From Panonychus citri (Eukaryota; Arthropoda; Arachnida; Trombidiformes; Tetranychidae), in NCBI RefSeq assembly GCF_014898815.1, contig NW_026515448.1, positions 1 through 64,000 of the forward strand: DNA of 64,000 nucleotides, in the 5' to 3' direction. The position numbers and the translations under genes were made by a program. The notes under the pieces were generated by a model. The model searched no databases. It was not told where the DNA came from and worked only from the letters and a program-made list of their open reading frames with translations. Position 1 is the stretch's first letter, and the number at the start of each line of letters is the position of its first letter. Below, in pieces: positions 29,887 to 41,112 of this stretch.

Positions 29887-31422
29887 GAATGCTATGATTA
29901 CGTTTTGTAGTGTTGTCGGTAAAGTGTTTTGTTCTATGGGCGTTTTGAAGTAAGTTGATTGTGGTTGGTGAATTTCTTTTTTGAGTATGTACAGTTTTCT
30001 TTTTTGGGCGGTTTTCTTAATTTCTTGTTTTATATATTTTGTAGGGATGACATAATAATCTTTAGCTGTTTTTTTATTGATTGCTTCTTTTGCAAGTTTA
30101 TCGGCAGTTTCATTTCCTTCATTTCCATTGTGAGCTTTTACGTAAAACATGTTTAATTGTTTATCATTGTTGATTGTTTTTATTAGGCGTTTGATTGAAA
30201 TTATTTGTTCATCATTGTTTTTGTGTTTCAGGAGAGCTTGAAGGGACGAAAGAGAGTCCGTCCATAGGTTAATTCTTTTGTACTTGTTTTTATGGACGTA
30301 TTTGCATGCGTGCTCAATGGCAAGTAATTCAGCTTGGTAAATTGAACAGTATCGTTCAAGTACAAGCTTTTTTGTTGTTGTAACTTTTCCATTTTTAATG
30401 ACACAAAAAGCAGCTCCTACGCCTTGTTCTGTTTTACTCCCGTCTGTGAAAATTTCAATGTCGGCGTCTATTTTCGTTTCAGGTTCTTTGAGAAATATTT
30501 TACATGGGTTGAGTTCTGTTGTAGGCGGTAGTTCATTGTCGTAGTGTATTTTCCTTTGAACATCACGGTCTGATGGTAGGTAATCTAGGCGTTTATTGTT
30601 GAGTGTTAGTTTCTTCCATTCATTAATGCATCCTAGTTGTTCTGTAATGGGCGTGTAGCCTGTTAGTGACCAGCAGCTTAACCATGATGTTGTAGGAAAA
30701 AGTTTGTGTGTGTTGATGATATAAAATCTTTGCAGAGCATTTAGGCGTTTTTGGGTTGTTTTTATTTTAAGGCGTTTAGCCCACGTTGTGATACCGTATG
30801 AGAGTGTTGGTATGATTACGCCTTCATATATTCGTTTGAAGATCTCTGGATGGTTACCAAATAGGCTGCGGGCAATTTTGAGTGTATTCATTGCAATAAT
30901 CCTTGTTTTGTTTATTGTTTTTGATACATGTGTTGCCATGTTGAGTTTTTCATCGATCCATACGCCTAAAATTTTTACGCTTTTAGTTGGTTGTATGGTC
31001 GTACCATTCAGAATAAAATCTTTGTCAGTACTACGCTTAAAATATACAACTTTAGTTTTGTCGGTAGAGAATTTTATTTCATTTTCTTTCGCCCATTCTG
31101 AGCAGATCTTATCGACGTCTGTAAAGTCTTTCTCTATCTTTTTATCAGAGCCGTGTAACAGAATTGTCACATCGTCTGCATAAGCGTATACTTCATAATT
31201 TTTGGCGAGAGTTTTGAGTAGTGGGTCAATTATGAGTGTCCAGAATAAGGGTCCTAATACTGAGCCTTGTGTACAGCCTTTGTGTATTGGTTTTTTCGCA
31301 TAGCCGCCCATGTAATAGGTTTCAACATATCGTTCAGATAAGTAGTCTTTGATGAGGTTCACAAGATATTCTGGCACTTTGAGTTCATTCAGGCGGTTGA
31401 TGATCTGTAGCCATTGTGCATT
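29887..31422 (-). pseudogene. G1 ORF2, RT-RNase H part (right of Merlin)
   Basis: The frame enters from the TTAGG junction inside RT (NAQW), and runs through KGCTQGSVLGPLFW, YADD, GVWIDEKL, RNase H (FTDGSKTEQGVGAAF, YQAELLAIEHA, LWTDSLSSLQAL, AHNGNEGNETADKLAKEA) to the Merlin insertion. The open frame reads about 50 codons into the Merlin end, giving a false C-terminus. Endonuclease and the first half of RT are missing because of 5' truncation, so the copy was dead on arrival. It is closest to the G3 protein at 60394. Confidence 0.85.
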
Positions 31423-31928
31423 GGTTAGGTTAGGTTAGGTTAGGTTAGGTTAGGTTAGGTTAGGTTAGGTTAGGTTAGGTTAGGTTAGGTTAGGTTAGGT
31501 TAGGTTAGGTTAGGTTAGGTTAGGTTAGGTTAGGTTAGAAGAAGAAGGTTAGGTTAGGTTAGGTTAGGTTAGGTTGTAGGAGGTTAGGTTGGTTGTTTAG
31601 GTTAGGTTGAGTTGGGTTAGGTTAGGTTAGGTTAGTTAGGTTAGGTTAGGTTAGGTTAGGTTAGGTTAGGTTAGGTTAGGTTAGGTTGGGTTAGGTTAGG
31701 TTAGGTTAGGTTGGTTAGGTTAGGTTAGTTGAGGAGTTGAGTTAGGTTAGGTTAGGTTAGGTTAGTTAGGTTAGGTTAGGTTAGGTTAGGTTAGGTTAGT
31801 TAGGTTGGTTAGGTTAGTTAGGTTAGGTTGGGTTAGGTTAGGTTAGGATTAGGTTAGGTTAGTTAGTTAGGTTAGGTTAGGTTAGGTTAGTTAGGTTAGG
31901 TTAGGTTAGGTTTTTTTTTTTTTTTTTT
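31423..31928. repeat. (TTAGG)n array 3 plus poly-T of element D
   Basis: About 490 bases of TTAGG with scattered one-base losses (TTAGTTAGG) and a few TTGGG units end at 31910. Eighteen T follow, the poly(A) of D. An AGAAGAAGG interruption is present near 31538. Confidence 0.95.
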
Positions 31929-32998
31929 GAGGCCGAAAAACTCTTTATTTATATTTATAATGATTGTCGGTTCTCATTTGAACCGACTCTGGTTGCATAC
32001 ATTGTTTTGACGTTATGTTTAACCATAACGTCAGTTGGCATAAGTTTCTAACGGGGTGATGGGGTCTTATTCAGGAGAATCGAATTACAATTTGGGTGAC
32101 GTGACGCCGTGTGAGAGCGTCAGGTTGGCTCGCACTTCACCATTCGCCCACCAGCGTCAGACAGTACCGACGTCAGTGAGATCCGGCTTCAGCTCGAGCC
32201 TCACTTCTGCCCCACGCGACGTCACTTCAACTGACTATTTACAATGTGATGTGGTTTGGTATTTACAGCATTATGGGAGTAATGGGATTTACATTCAGTA
32301 GAGGAGGAGGTGAAGGAGAGGGAATGAAGTGGTAATTGGATAACATTGAAGATGAGTATTAGATTGTTTGATTATGGTTATTTATCATTTGTACTTTGGT
32401 ATTTGTTAATTTGTTTCCCTTGATTGAATATTTATCATTTGTTGTATATTAAATTTTTACCCCTTTGTTAACGTTTTATTTACATTATTTATGCTTCAAT
32501 AAAGCATTTGCGATCTATTTCATCTTCTGTGTCGCTTGACCGAGAATCAGTGTTTATGCTACCGTTTTTCTTTTAACCTTAATTCCTAGATTAGTTTACC
32601 CCTGAGATCTAACCGAAATCATGTTCAAGTCACTTCTCCTCTCGAAGAGCTTCTTGTATCGCAATTGAATCAGGCCTATTCAGTCAATTTTCATTCTCTA
32701 TTTTGAGGTTTATTGATTTATAATTGTATCAATCATTACGCTATAAGGTAGAGGGGTTGTTTGTTCATATTTACTTCAAATTAAAAGAAAGGATTATGTT
32801 TTCATTTGATTTAATTACTGTGAATCTTTGGTGGATTTTATTTGGTCTCTAAATGGGAGATTTGGGTCAGTTGCTAATTGTTTGTTGTGTTTATATTTGA
32901 TTGTTTGGGATATTATTGTGGGGTTGTAGTGATTATAAAATTTGATTACATAAAAAGGCAGTTTAAAAGGATTCTCTTTGGTATATTGTGAGATTCAT
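31929..32998 (-). other. D 3' UTR
   Basis: About 1.07 kb of non-coding sequence. The poly(A) signal AATAAA (reverse of 31944-31949) lies 16 bases before the tail. Between 32000 and 32230 there are at least seven TGACG/CGTCA words, including ACGTCAG and GACGTCAC, in a locally GC-richer patch. The remainder is AT-rich. Confidence 0.65.
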
Positions 32999-34478
32999 TC
33001 ATTCATCTTCTTCATTCTTTTTCTTAAAAACGATTTTACATTTGGTCTTGTCAAACATTAATTGGTCCAGCTGCGATGGTTCATATTGGATAATTGAATA
33101 TTGGAGTTTCTTGAAAAGCTTCTTCTGGATTAGTGGATCAGAAAATTCCTTGCTTCTTCTTATTGTTGTCGCCATTTCAACAAAGACTCTCCACCTCGCT
33201 TGTGCTTCATCGTACTCTTTTTGGGTTTTTACCAGTTTCTCAGCTTGAACATCTAATCGTGACAATTCACTGTCGGTATGATAATACTTTCGATGTCTCG
33301 CCAAGTTTGATCCACCAGCTTTCTTTGTAACCATTTCCGTAAAGAGACAATATTCAACCCTGCAAACTCTTACTTCAATCAATGGTTCGCTATGACTTCG
33401 TGTTGATTTGGGGATGGTGTCTGATGGAGAGGGAAGATGTTTCTTTGCTATGGCAAAGCTGCCAATGCTATCATCGGATTCTTCTTCGTCCTCTGGGTAT
33501 AGCTTAGCTGACGCTTTGGATTTCATTAGACCAACGACTCTCTTTCCTTTGTCTTTTATTTTTGGTGGGGTGACCATTTTTGGTTCTTCTTGTTGTACCT
33601 CTGGCCTGACTACCTTTCTTCGTACAGCTTCATCTGATGATGACGAACTGACTTTTCTTTTCCTTTTTCCTGTGACAATCGCCACTGACGATGTGAATTT
33701 CTTCCTATCATCATTGTCCTTTGTTCTATCTTGAGCAGCTAGTTTCGCTGGACTCTTCTTCTTTTCACTCTCGCATCTTTTGCTGTAGAGTTTAGCGGTG
33801 GAGATAATTTCTTTTACAGCTGCAAGGGCTTGTAGAGAGTCAGTACTTTCTGAAGTCTCTTGGGAAAGTTTTTCGTTCAATTTTTCACCCGTTGTATCTT
33901 CCTTTCCAAGAGGACACCCTTTTGGTTTTTCTTTGTCGTTTCCAGCACCATTGAAGTTCTTTGGATAAGATCGGGTCGGACTCTTTCCAGCCTCTGAACA
34001 TGACGATGAGCATGGGATAGATGGAAATTTTGATGAATCTTGAACTTTCTTTGGTGAAAGGAGTCAGGTGGGATCGGTTGAGTGTAGGGAATTGAGCTTC
34101 CTCTCCATCAAAAGTCATCGTTGCCTCATCCTTTTCTATCTCATCTTTCTCCTTGGAACCATTCATCTCATTGTCTTTTTCACTATCCGTTTCTTTAATG
34201 CTCATGTTTAGAGCCGATTCAACCTCGTCCAACTCTTGATTTTTATCCCTCGACTCTTGTAATTGGTATTCATCAGAAAGCTCTTGAAGTTCATTATCCG
34301 AGAGGGTTGACTCGTTATGAAGAAAAGTTTCTTGTTGTTCAGATATTTGGTCCATTGTCTCGAGAATCTCCTTTATCTGTTCCGGTTTCCATTTCTTTGA
34401 ACCAATAAGCACCAAGTCCGAATATTGTACAACATTCTTAAAGAAAGCCTTAAGCTGATTCTGAAGTTTCTTAGTCAA
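32999..34478 (-). pseudogene. D ORF4: accessory C2H2-like protein, frameshifted
   Basis: A 197-codon part (34478-33885) is acidic and helical. A phase change near 33890-34030 leads into a 293-codon part with basic Ser-rich stretches and the finger VCRVEYCLFTEMVT...LARHRKYYH (C-x4-C...H-x4-H), followed by a helical region ending KKKNEEDE. The finger and the helix after it resemble the corresponding region of ORF3 in G3. The first part opens where the ORF3 stop overlaps TTG (TTGA at 34475-34478) and its frame is open further upstream, so ORF3 and ORF4 may be one reading unit split by a lesion. Confidence 0.55.
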
Positions 34479-36376
34479 GGATTTAAGATCCTCAGTGTGA
34501 TAGCTCCTGGTGGAGTTACTGTTGCATAAATGATATCCATGGGACTTGGTTCACCATTTTCATCTGAGTTGAGAAGTTCTGACACGTAAGTTTGAGTGAA
34601 CTTGTGTTCTAACTCTACTGGATCAGTATTTGTTGGGGTATCAACTCTAATCTCGGTGGTAAGTTGAGGTTCGGTATTCGTTTCTTTTTCTGATTGTGAT
34701 ACTGTTTTCTTCTCCCTCCAAGCTTCTTCACCATCTTTACCACTGGTCATGGTTCTTTTATTTATCATCCTTGGGTTGAAGGTCATGGTACTCGCATCAC
34801 AGACTCTGAAGTGACCATTTGTCTCTTTAACCGAGAGAATGGTATCTCTTCCTTTGGATTGAGTTGCAACCTTTTCTTTACCCAGCGCCTTGACTTCCTC
34901 TCTTATCTGGTCTAAGAGATTTTTGCTCTCCATTTGAGCTTTATTAACTTCTTCGACCATTTTGTCCATAGAGGCTAATACCGATTGCTTAACGTCACCA
35001 GCCAAGGATTGCGCTTCTTCTTGAAGCGTCTCAAGAACACTCAGATTGTACTTTGGAGTTTCATCTTCTTTAACTTTTTGTCTTTGCCCAACGTCATAAC
35101 CCAGCTTCATCCATTTTAACACCATCCGTTTCTTCATACGGAGCGTCACCTTTCTTTTGAAGAAGTCCAACTTCTTAATCTCATTCTCATAATGTTTACC
35201 AATCGGATCTAAATTCAGATCATCTGAGTCTTCCGAGTCGTAGTCGGCAATGAAGTGCGATAGTTCAGCAGGTACTTCTTTGATTTCGGAGTTAAATTTT
35301 GAACAATCATTGGTGATCTTCTCATTTAACTCTCTAGTTTTCACTTGAAGATCTATCATAGCTTTACCATAGAAGGTGACATAGGCTTCGTACCAGTCTC
35401 TTGTTGTTTTATCAACTTGCTCTTTCCTTGAATCCTGGTCTGGTTGTTTTGGTGGTGGCTTTGGTGATTCATTTACCTTTGGGTTTTCTTTACGCGGTGT
35501 ACCAATTGGGGTTATTGAGGGTGAGGATTGGCTCATAATTGAGATAGATGGAGATGCTCTAGAGCTACCATTGTCTCTTGGGGACCAGATTTCTCCTCGG
35601 TGACTGTTTTCTCTTGCAATTTCCAGTTCAACTTCATCTCTCCTCGTAGATTCTAGGCCAAGGTTCACTCGTGGACTTACACGTAGTTCTTGGCAATTGA
35701 ACCTCATCTGTCGGAAGGTGAAATCTGGTAATGGCATGAAGTTTATTGATTGCTTATCGGTTTGACTGGATACTCCTGTTGATCCATATTCCCAATCAGA
35801 TGGCATTTCTTGAGTGAACAGCATGTAATTGGGTAGAGCATCAATAGAGTCTGCTGTCAGAGTTGACATACTCGAGCGACGTGAATGTTGAATTACATTA
35901 TTCCAACTAGTTGGCATATAATATTTCTTCAAAGAGTCATCGTAGAGACCAGAGGAACGATAAGCTTTAATAACTCGATCAATTGTATTGGTCCATAGTG
36001 GAGTATTTGGAGCATTCCCACCACTTGTTGAGGGCTGAGGTTCATAATTTGGTTGAGCGATACTGTTCTTATTTGTTACCGATATAAAGGACTCGCCATT
36101 GTCTCTCCTAGTGGGCTCACTTTCAGTATCTGTAGATACAAGGACGCTTCTTTCACTGAGATCAATTACCTGATCTGTTTGACATCCACTGTCTATTGTT
36201 GGGTGACTGGTTGACTTTTGGGTATTCATATCGATGACAAGATTCAGTTCACTTTCGTTGTCACTTTCACTTGTGTAAGATGGTTGCGAGTAGCCGATGG
36301 GTTTGTACGCGCTAATTGGTATCCAGTCAAGATCAGAGTCTTTTTTCAGTAATTGGTCGAAGGTTTCATCTGCCAT
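34475..36376 (-). CDS. D ORF3: accessory protein, 633 residues
   Basis: An open frame from ATG (MADETFDQLLKKD) to TGA. The first 240 residues are Ser/Thr/Asp-rich; residues about 325-520 are charged helices, with WYEAYVTFYGKAM and KRMVLKWMKLGY, and likely form coiled coils. The C-terminus is Thr-rich (QTYVSELLNS). I see no zinc finger in this part and no match to a known domain. Its opening and position after ORF2 match ORF3 of the other units, so it is probably the same accessory protein with the finger displaced into the next frame. Confidence 0.6.
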   Translation of the reverse strand: MADETFDQLLKKDSDLDWIPISAYKPIGYSQPSYTSESDNESELNLVIDMNTQKSTSHPTIDSGCQTDQVIDLSERSVLVSTDTESEPTRRDNGESFISVTNKNSIAQPNYEPQPSTSGGNAPNTPLWTNTIDRVIKAYRSSGLYDDSLKKYYMPTSWNNVIQHSRRSSMSTLTADSIDALPNYMLFTQEMPSDWEYGSTGVSSQTDKQSINFMPLPDFTFRQMRFNCQELRVSPRVNLGLESTRRDEVELEIARENSHRGEIWSPRDNGSSRASPSISIMSQSSPSITPIGTPRKENPKVNESPKPPPKQPDQDSRKEQVDKTTRDWYEAYVTFYGKAMIDLQVKTRELNEKITNDCSKFNSEIKEVPAELSHFIADYDSEDSDDLNLDPIGKHYENEIKKLDFFKRKVTLRMKKRMVLKWMKLGYDVGQRQKVKEDETPKYNLSVLETLQEEAQSLAGDVKQSVLASMDKMVEEVNKAQMESKNLLDQIREEVKALGKEKVATQSKGRDTILSVKETNGHFRVCDASTMTFNPRMINKRTMTSGKDGEEAWREKKTVSQSEKETNTEPQLTTEIRVDTPTNTDPVELEHKFTQTYVSELLNSDENGEPSPMDIIYATVTPPGAITLRILNP

Positions 36377-37285
36377 GTAAATGAACAGATTGAAGAATAG
36401 AAGCAGCTTCGCTTAATTGGCTCTTTCACACAGAGTAACTCTTTCACCTTGTCAACGACACACAGGGAGATTTAAAGGGACACTTATCAGTTGTATTTTA
36501 AAATGGAATTTAGGTAATGTATAGTTAGGGGTTCACAGTTTTATTCCTAAGATGACAAGGGTGAGTGAGGTTCAAGACACTATATAAATTGGTTTAAAAC
36601 GTTGAATTTTGAACTTGACTGTTTAAAAAGGGAATTGTAAATGGAAAACTCTTCTAAAAGATATTTGAATTATCTCTTAGCGTGAAAGTTAGAACGTTGT
36701 TAATCATGTGACTTCTAACTTTTCCTTTCTTGGTTGCTATGGTAACATAAACCGTTTAGTAGGGGTTGTCACATAATCCTTTCTTTTGATCTTTAAAGTT
36801 AATTTAGCTTCATTTAGCTTTTGGGCTTTTAAAAGCTTCTTAATTTAAAAGTATCCTTTTCATTTCTTTTATGATAATTGATTCATTTGCCTCGTTAAGA
36901 ATGTAAGCCGAGACTTGAACATGTTCAACCTTAATAGTGTTTGTTTTCATTTCTTTTCTGAAAGTGTCATAGGATTTATCCGATACAAAGTTTCCAATTT
37001 CATCGATCTCAATTTAAACTTTATCAAGCAGCGAAAGTGCTCTAATCAATTACCCCGATGATGCTCAATTTCTTAAGTGATTTGATGATTTTCTCGAGTC
37101 TGTTATAATCTCAAGTTTCTGACACCCGATTCTCGGTTCAATTCGCGCTGATGAAATAGGTCACTTACATTGGTTTGTTTCTCTTTGTGGTGCTCAGTGT
37201 TCTTTCTTATCCAAGTTCCAGTTCAATTGAATTTGGCTTGTTATCCACTCTAATCCCGTTTCGGTTCAGTCGATTGAGGCTTTTG
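36377..37285 (-). other. D spacer between ORF2 and ORF3
   Basis: About 900 bases with no ORF or clear repeat. The length is generous for a linker and suggests a separate promoter or leader for ORF3. Nothing in the sequence proves it. Confidence 0.4.
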
Positions 37286-40200
37286 TTAACTTTGCTCCTG
37301 GTTTGAATATTGGTGTGAAACTTTATCGTTAATTTCTCGGCAGAAATCGTTCACTTCCTCCAACCAATTTGCCTTTATGGACAATTTTATCAGTTCTCTG
37401 GCTTCTTTGTTAATTGTGATCTTCATTTTGTCCATCATTTTGGATTTGTAGCTGTTCCTTATATTTTTTGTGAGATTACATTCTTCCATTAGGTGATAAT
37501 TTGTCTGATTTTCATTACCACAGGGGCATTTGGGATTCACTTTGATCTTCATTCTATGCAGATATTGACCATAAGGGCCATGGCCACTGAGTAACCATAT
37601 CGCTGCCTTATTTAGATTTTTTCTGTACGGATCTTTTAACCACATTGGTTCCAATGATAGGAGGTAATTTTCAGATTTATTTGTGTTCAGATAGTTGGAG
37701 CATCTTTCTCTTGTCACTTTGTCCAGTTCTTTCTTTATGTATAATCTAGGAATCTGATCGTATTTGATCTTCTTCTTTGACGCCAGTGCCTTTTTTGCTA
37801 AATTGTCCGCCATTTCATTACCAGTAATTCCATTGTGACCGGTTATCCGATACAGTTTTATTTCTTTTCCTTGTTCTTGACATTCAGTTATTAGCTTCTT
37901 CGAGTTGATTGTTATTTGATCTCCTTTGGTTGTTGATGAAAGTCGTTTCCAGACTATCTCGGCGTCAGTGAAAATACAGATTTTTGACCCACTTTTACAT
38001 CTCTTTTTGATTGTTTCCAGTGCGTCACTAATGGCAAGCGCTTCAGCTTGGTTTGAGTCAGCATATGAGAATAAGGGTTCGACTCGCTGAGTCAGTACTT
38101 TGTTGTGTCTATCCATTAGTATAACTGCAAAGCCTGAACGGTTGTCCTTCGCGGCCCCATCGGTGTAACATTGGTGAGTAATGTTACGGTCTCGATCTAG
38201 AGTCTCTTCCAGTTGTGCCTGGTTTTCTATTTTCTCTTTAACTGGGACCTTTTCTATTCTTTCACTTAATCTGCAGTAACTCCCATCGCTTTTCTTTTCG
38301 ATCTCTCTATCCATCACAATATTTAGTGTGTCTTTTGGTTTACTCTTGTTAAGGTATTCATGTCTCATTACCATCTTATCGAATTGAATTTGAATTGGAG
38401 TCACATCCATGAGTGAACAAATTGTTGAATATGGAGTTGATTTATACGCTCCAGAAATTGTTATGAGTAATTTCCTATGAACTGCCGTAAAAATTTTGTT
38501 GACGTTCTTTGAAAATTTTTCGCTAATAACTCCCGTCGCATACGTCATTTTTGGGATAAAGACCGCGTCATGAAGCTTCCTCAGCAAAGCAAGGTTCGGT
38601 TTTGGGTGTCCCAGAAATCTTCTGGACTGATTTGTTATTTTGGAAATCTTCTCCTTAATACCCCTTGCATGGAATTCCCACGACAACTTGTTGTCAAAGA
38701 TAACCCCGAGTATCTTAATGTTGGTGACCTCCGTTATCTCCTGTCCGTACAGTTTGAATTTTGTCGGTTGGATCTGTTTGTTTTTAAATTGACACCACAT
38801 CATCTTCGTCTTTGTTGTAGAAAATTTTAGATGGTATTCCGCTGACCACTTCTCAATCTCCTTGAGCTCTTTTTCTACCCTCTGTTTGTCTTCTGTGAAT
38901 GATTTTGTTGAGAATTCCCCCAGAATTGTAACATCATCCGCATATGCAGTTGACGTTATATTCGTGCCGCTCAGACGTTCCTCAGCGTATTTCAGATATT
39001 CGTTTATTATCAGGTTCCATAGTGTCGGTCCCAGACATGAGCCTTGCACAGCGCCTTTGAAGTTTTTAATTTTTGTCGAGGCTAAACCATAGGTTAAGGT
39101 AGTGTATCTATCCTGTAGATATGATTTTATCATTTCAATGAAGATCTCCGGAGCCTTATGCTTTTCGAGTACTTTTAAAATGTCAATCCATCGAACATTA
39201 TCAAAAGCTCCTTCAATATCGAAGCTTATGACAACGGTCGGTATCTGGTGTTTTTTATTGTTTATCAGCCGTTGATTCAATATTTCGATTGCGTCGTTTG
39301 TTGATTTTTGTCGAACAAAACCATATTGGTTCTTGGATAATGTATCTTTAAGCCATTCCTCTAGGTTTAGCAGGATCAATTTTTCGAAGATCTTCCCTAG
39401 GTGCGGTAATAAGCCTATTGGTCTACACGATTTCGGTGTTCTTGGATCGACTCCTGGTTTAGGAATAAGCACCGTGATTGATTCTTTGAAGATTCTGGGA
39501 AAATAAGAGACTTCCAGACATGTTTCGAAAAGACGTTGAATAAGGGTCAGATTTACTTCATTGAGGTTTTTATAAACCTCTGAGGTTATCCCATCCATTC
39601 CTGGAGCTTTTTTGTTGCTAAAGGTGTTGATGACGTGTTGTAGCGCTTTCAGTGATATAGTGACGTTTTCCCTTCCAAGATCGAAGTTTTGTCTTGGCTG
39701 TGTCCCTTGCTGCTGCTACTGACTCCCCTTCTTCGAGCGTCACTATACTCCTGGTTGTAGAGTTTTGAGGTGACGTGCGTGTTTGAGGTAGTTTTGTGGA
39801 CTTTCAGCGTCAAAGAAAAGATTCGCATAGAATTTCACCAAGTTTTCTTCTCCTGTTATCCTTTCATCACCATTATAAGTGTTGACAGTGAGGATCTATC
39901 TCGATTTTATCACCTTGTAGTATCTGTTCCAAATATCTTCACTGCTCGATTCTGCGAAGAATTTCTTCCAAAATTTTCTCTTTCTACCACAATTTCATTC
40001 TTGAGGGCATCTATTGCTTTGCGAAATAGTAACTCTATGTTCGCAGGACCTTTCTGAGCATCTTTGCATCTTCTTTTTAAGCTTGAAAGTCCGGGCGCTG
40101 AGTTTGTCTATATTTGGTGTCCACCATGGGAAAGGTTTGAGATTGTTCTTCACGGTTTTTCGAAGTCCGCCTGATTGGGATAACGTTTTCTCCACTGTGT

Positions 40201-41052
40201 GGTTCCATTCCTCGATCCATGAGTCTATTGAATTTTCTTTCTCCTGTTTCGATTGGTTGCCACTCGGTAATCTAGATTTAAACTTTGCGGGAAGCATATT
40301 AGTTGCCATGGTGTCGTTGAACATTTGCCAGTTTGTTTTGCTTAGATTCCAACGTGGTCTGCATGCTGTATGGTTGCTAGGAGATGGATCGTTTTAATGT
40401 TTAGTTGTATTTCAATTGCTTGATCTGAGCAATTTAGATCCGTTCTAATGAACCAATTTTTAATTAGGCTGGTGCAGTTTTCGGTGAGGAGCGTCAGGTC
40501 AATGTTACTGCTGTGGGTTTTTCCATTTCTGAGGGCCATAAAGGTGCTCTCTTTGCTATGTTTCACGACTAATTCCTGGCTTTCTATGAACTTCTCCAAA
40601 GTTTTGCCTCTTTCGTTTGTTTTTGTGTCCCAGCTGACTGTTCTAGCATTAAAGTCCCCAAATACAATCGCTTTCGTGCCAGTTATTAATTCTCTAAGGG
40701 AGTCCAGTTGATCTTGAAGGTTTTTAGTTGGTGGTGAGTATACACTTATCAGGTTTATTCCCATTGTTTTAATACCTGTGACGTTTTCTTTATCTTTGCT
40801 TTGTAGGGTTTCTATTCTTAATTCTGGATCAAATATAACAATAACTGCTTTAGTACTGTCTCCTTCAGCTGTACTTTGAATATATCTGATATTTTCACTT
40901 CTTTTAATCTTGAAATTTGGTGGAGGCTCCTGAACCATGGCGATACTTATGGTGCTTTCGAAGGCTCTTTGAATGAGTTCATGATATGCCGCATATGACC
41001 TGCCGGTGTTATATTGTATGATCTTAATGTCTTTCTTTTCTCCTTTTTGTTT
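37286..41052 (-). pseudogene. D ORF2: endonuclease-RT-RNase H, broken in the linker
   Basis: Endonuclease codons (IIQYNTGRSYAAYHELI, MVQEPPP, FGDFNARTVSWDTKTNERG) run to 40342. The usual SDH is NCSDQ here, so the catalytic His is replaced by Gln. Several phase changes lie between 40342 and 39600. From 39598 one frame encodes RT (SCRPIGLLPHLGKI, SFDIEGAFDNVRW, QGSCLGPTLWN, YADD), RNase H (CYTDGAAKDNRSGFA, QAEALAISDA, FTDAEIVW, HNGITGNEMADNLAKKA) and the zinc motif CPCGNENQTNYHLMEEC. Loss of the endonuclease His and the shifts make this copy non-functional. Confidence 0.8.
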
Positions 41053-41112
41053 TCATCTCTTCTCCTGTTTTTGTTTTGATGTTTACCAGGTTTCTTTTCT
41101 TTCTCTAAACTT

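Larger units (their letters stand above)
23720..31422 (-). mobile_element. retrotransposon G1, 5'-truncated, split by Merlin
   Basis: On minus this unit reads: end of ORF2 (from 31422, truncated in RT at TTAGG), ORF3, ORF4, 3' UTR, poly(A). It belongs with G2 and G3: proteins align throughout and all are rich in GGCG/CGCC. A Merlin transposon occupies 27262-29886. Frameshifts in ORF3 and ORF4 suggest decay. Excluding Merlin, about 5.1 kb of the element remains. Confidence 0.85.
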
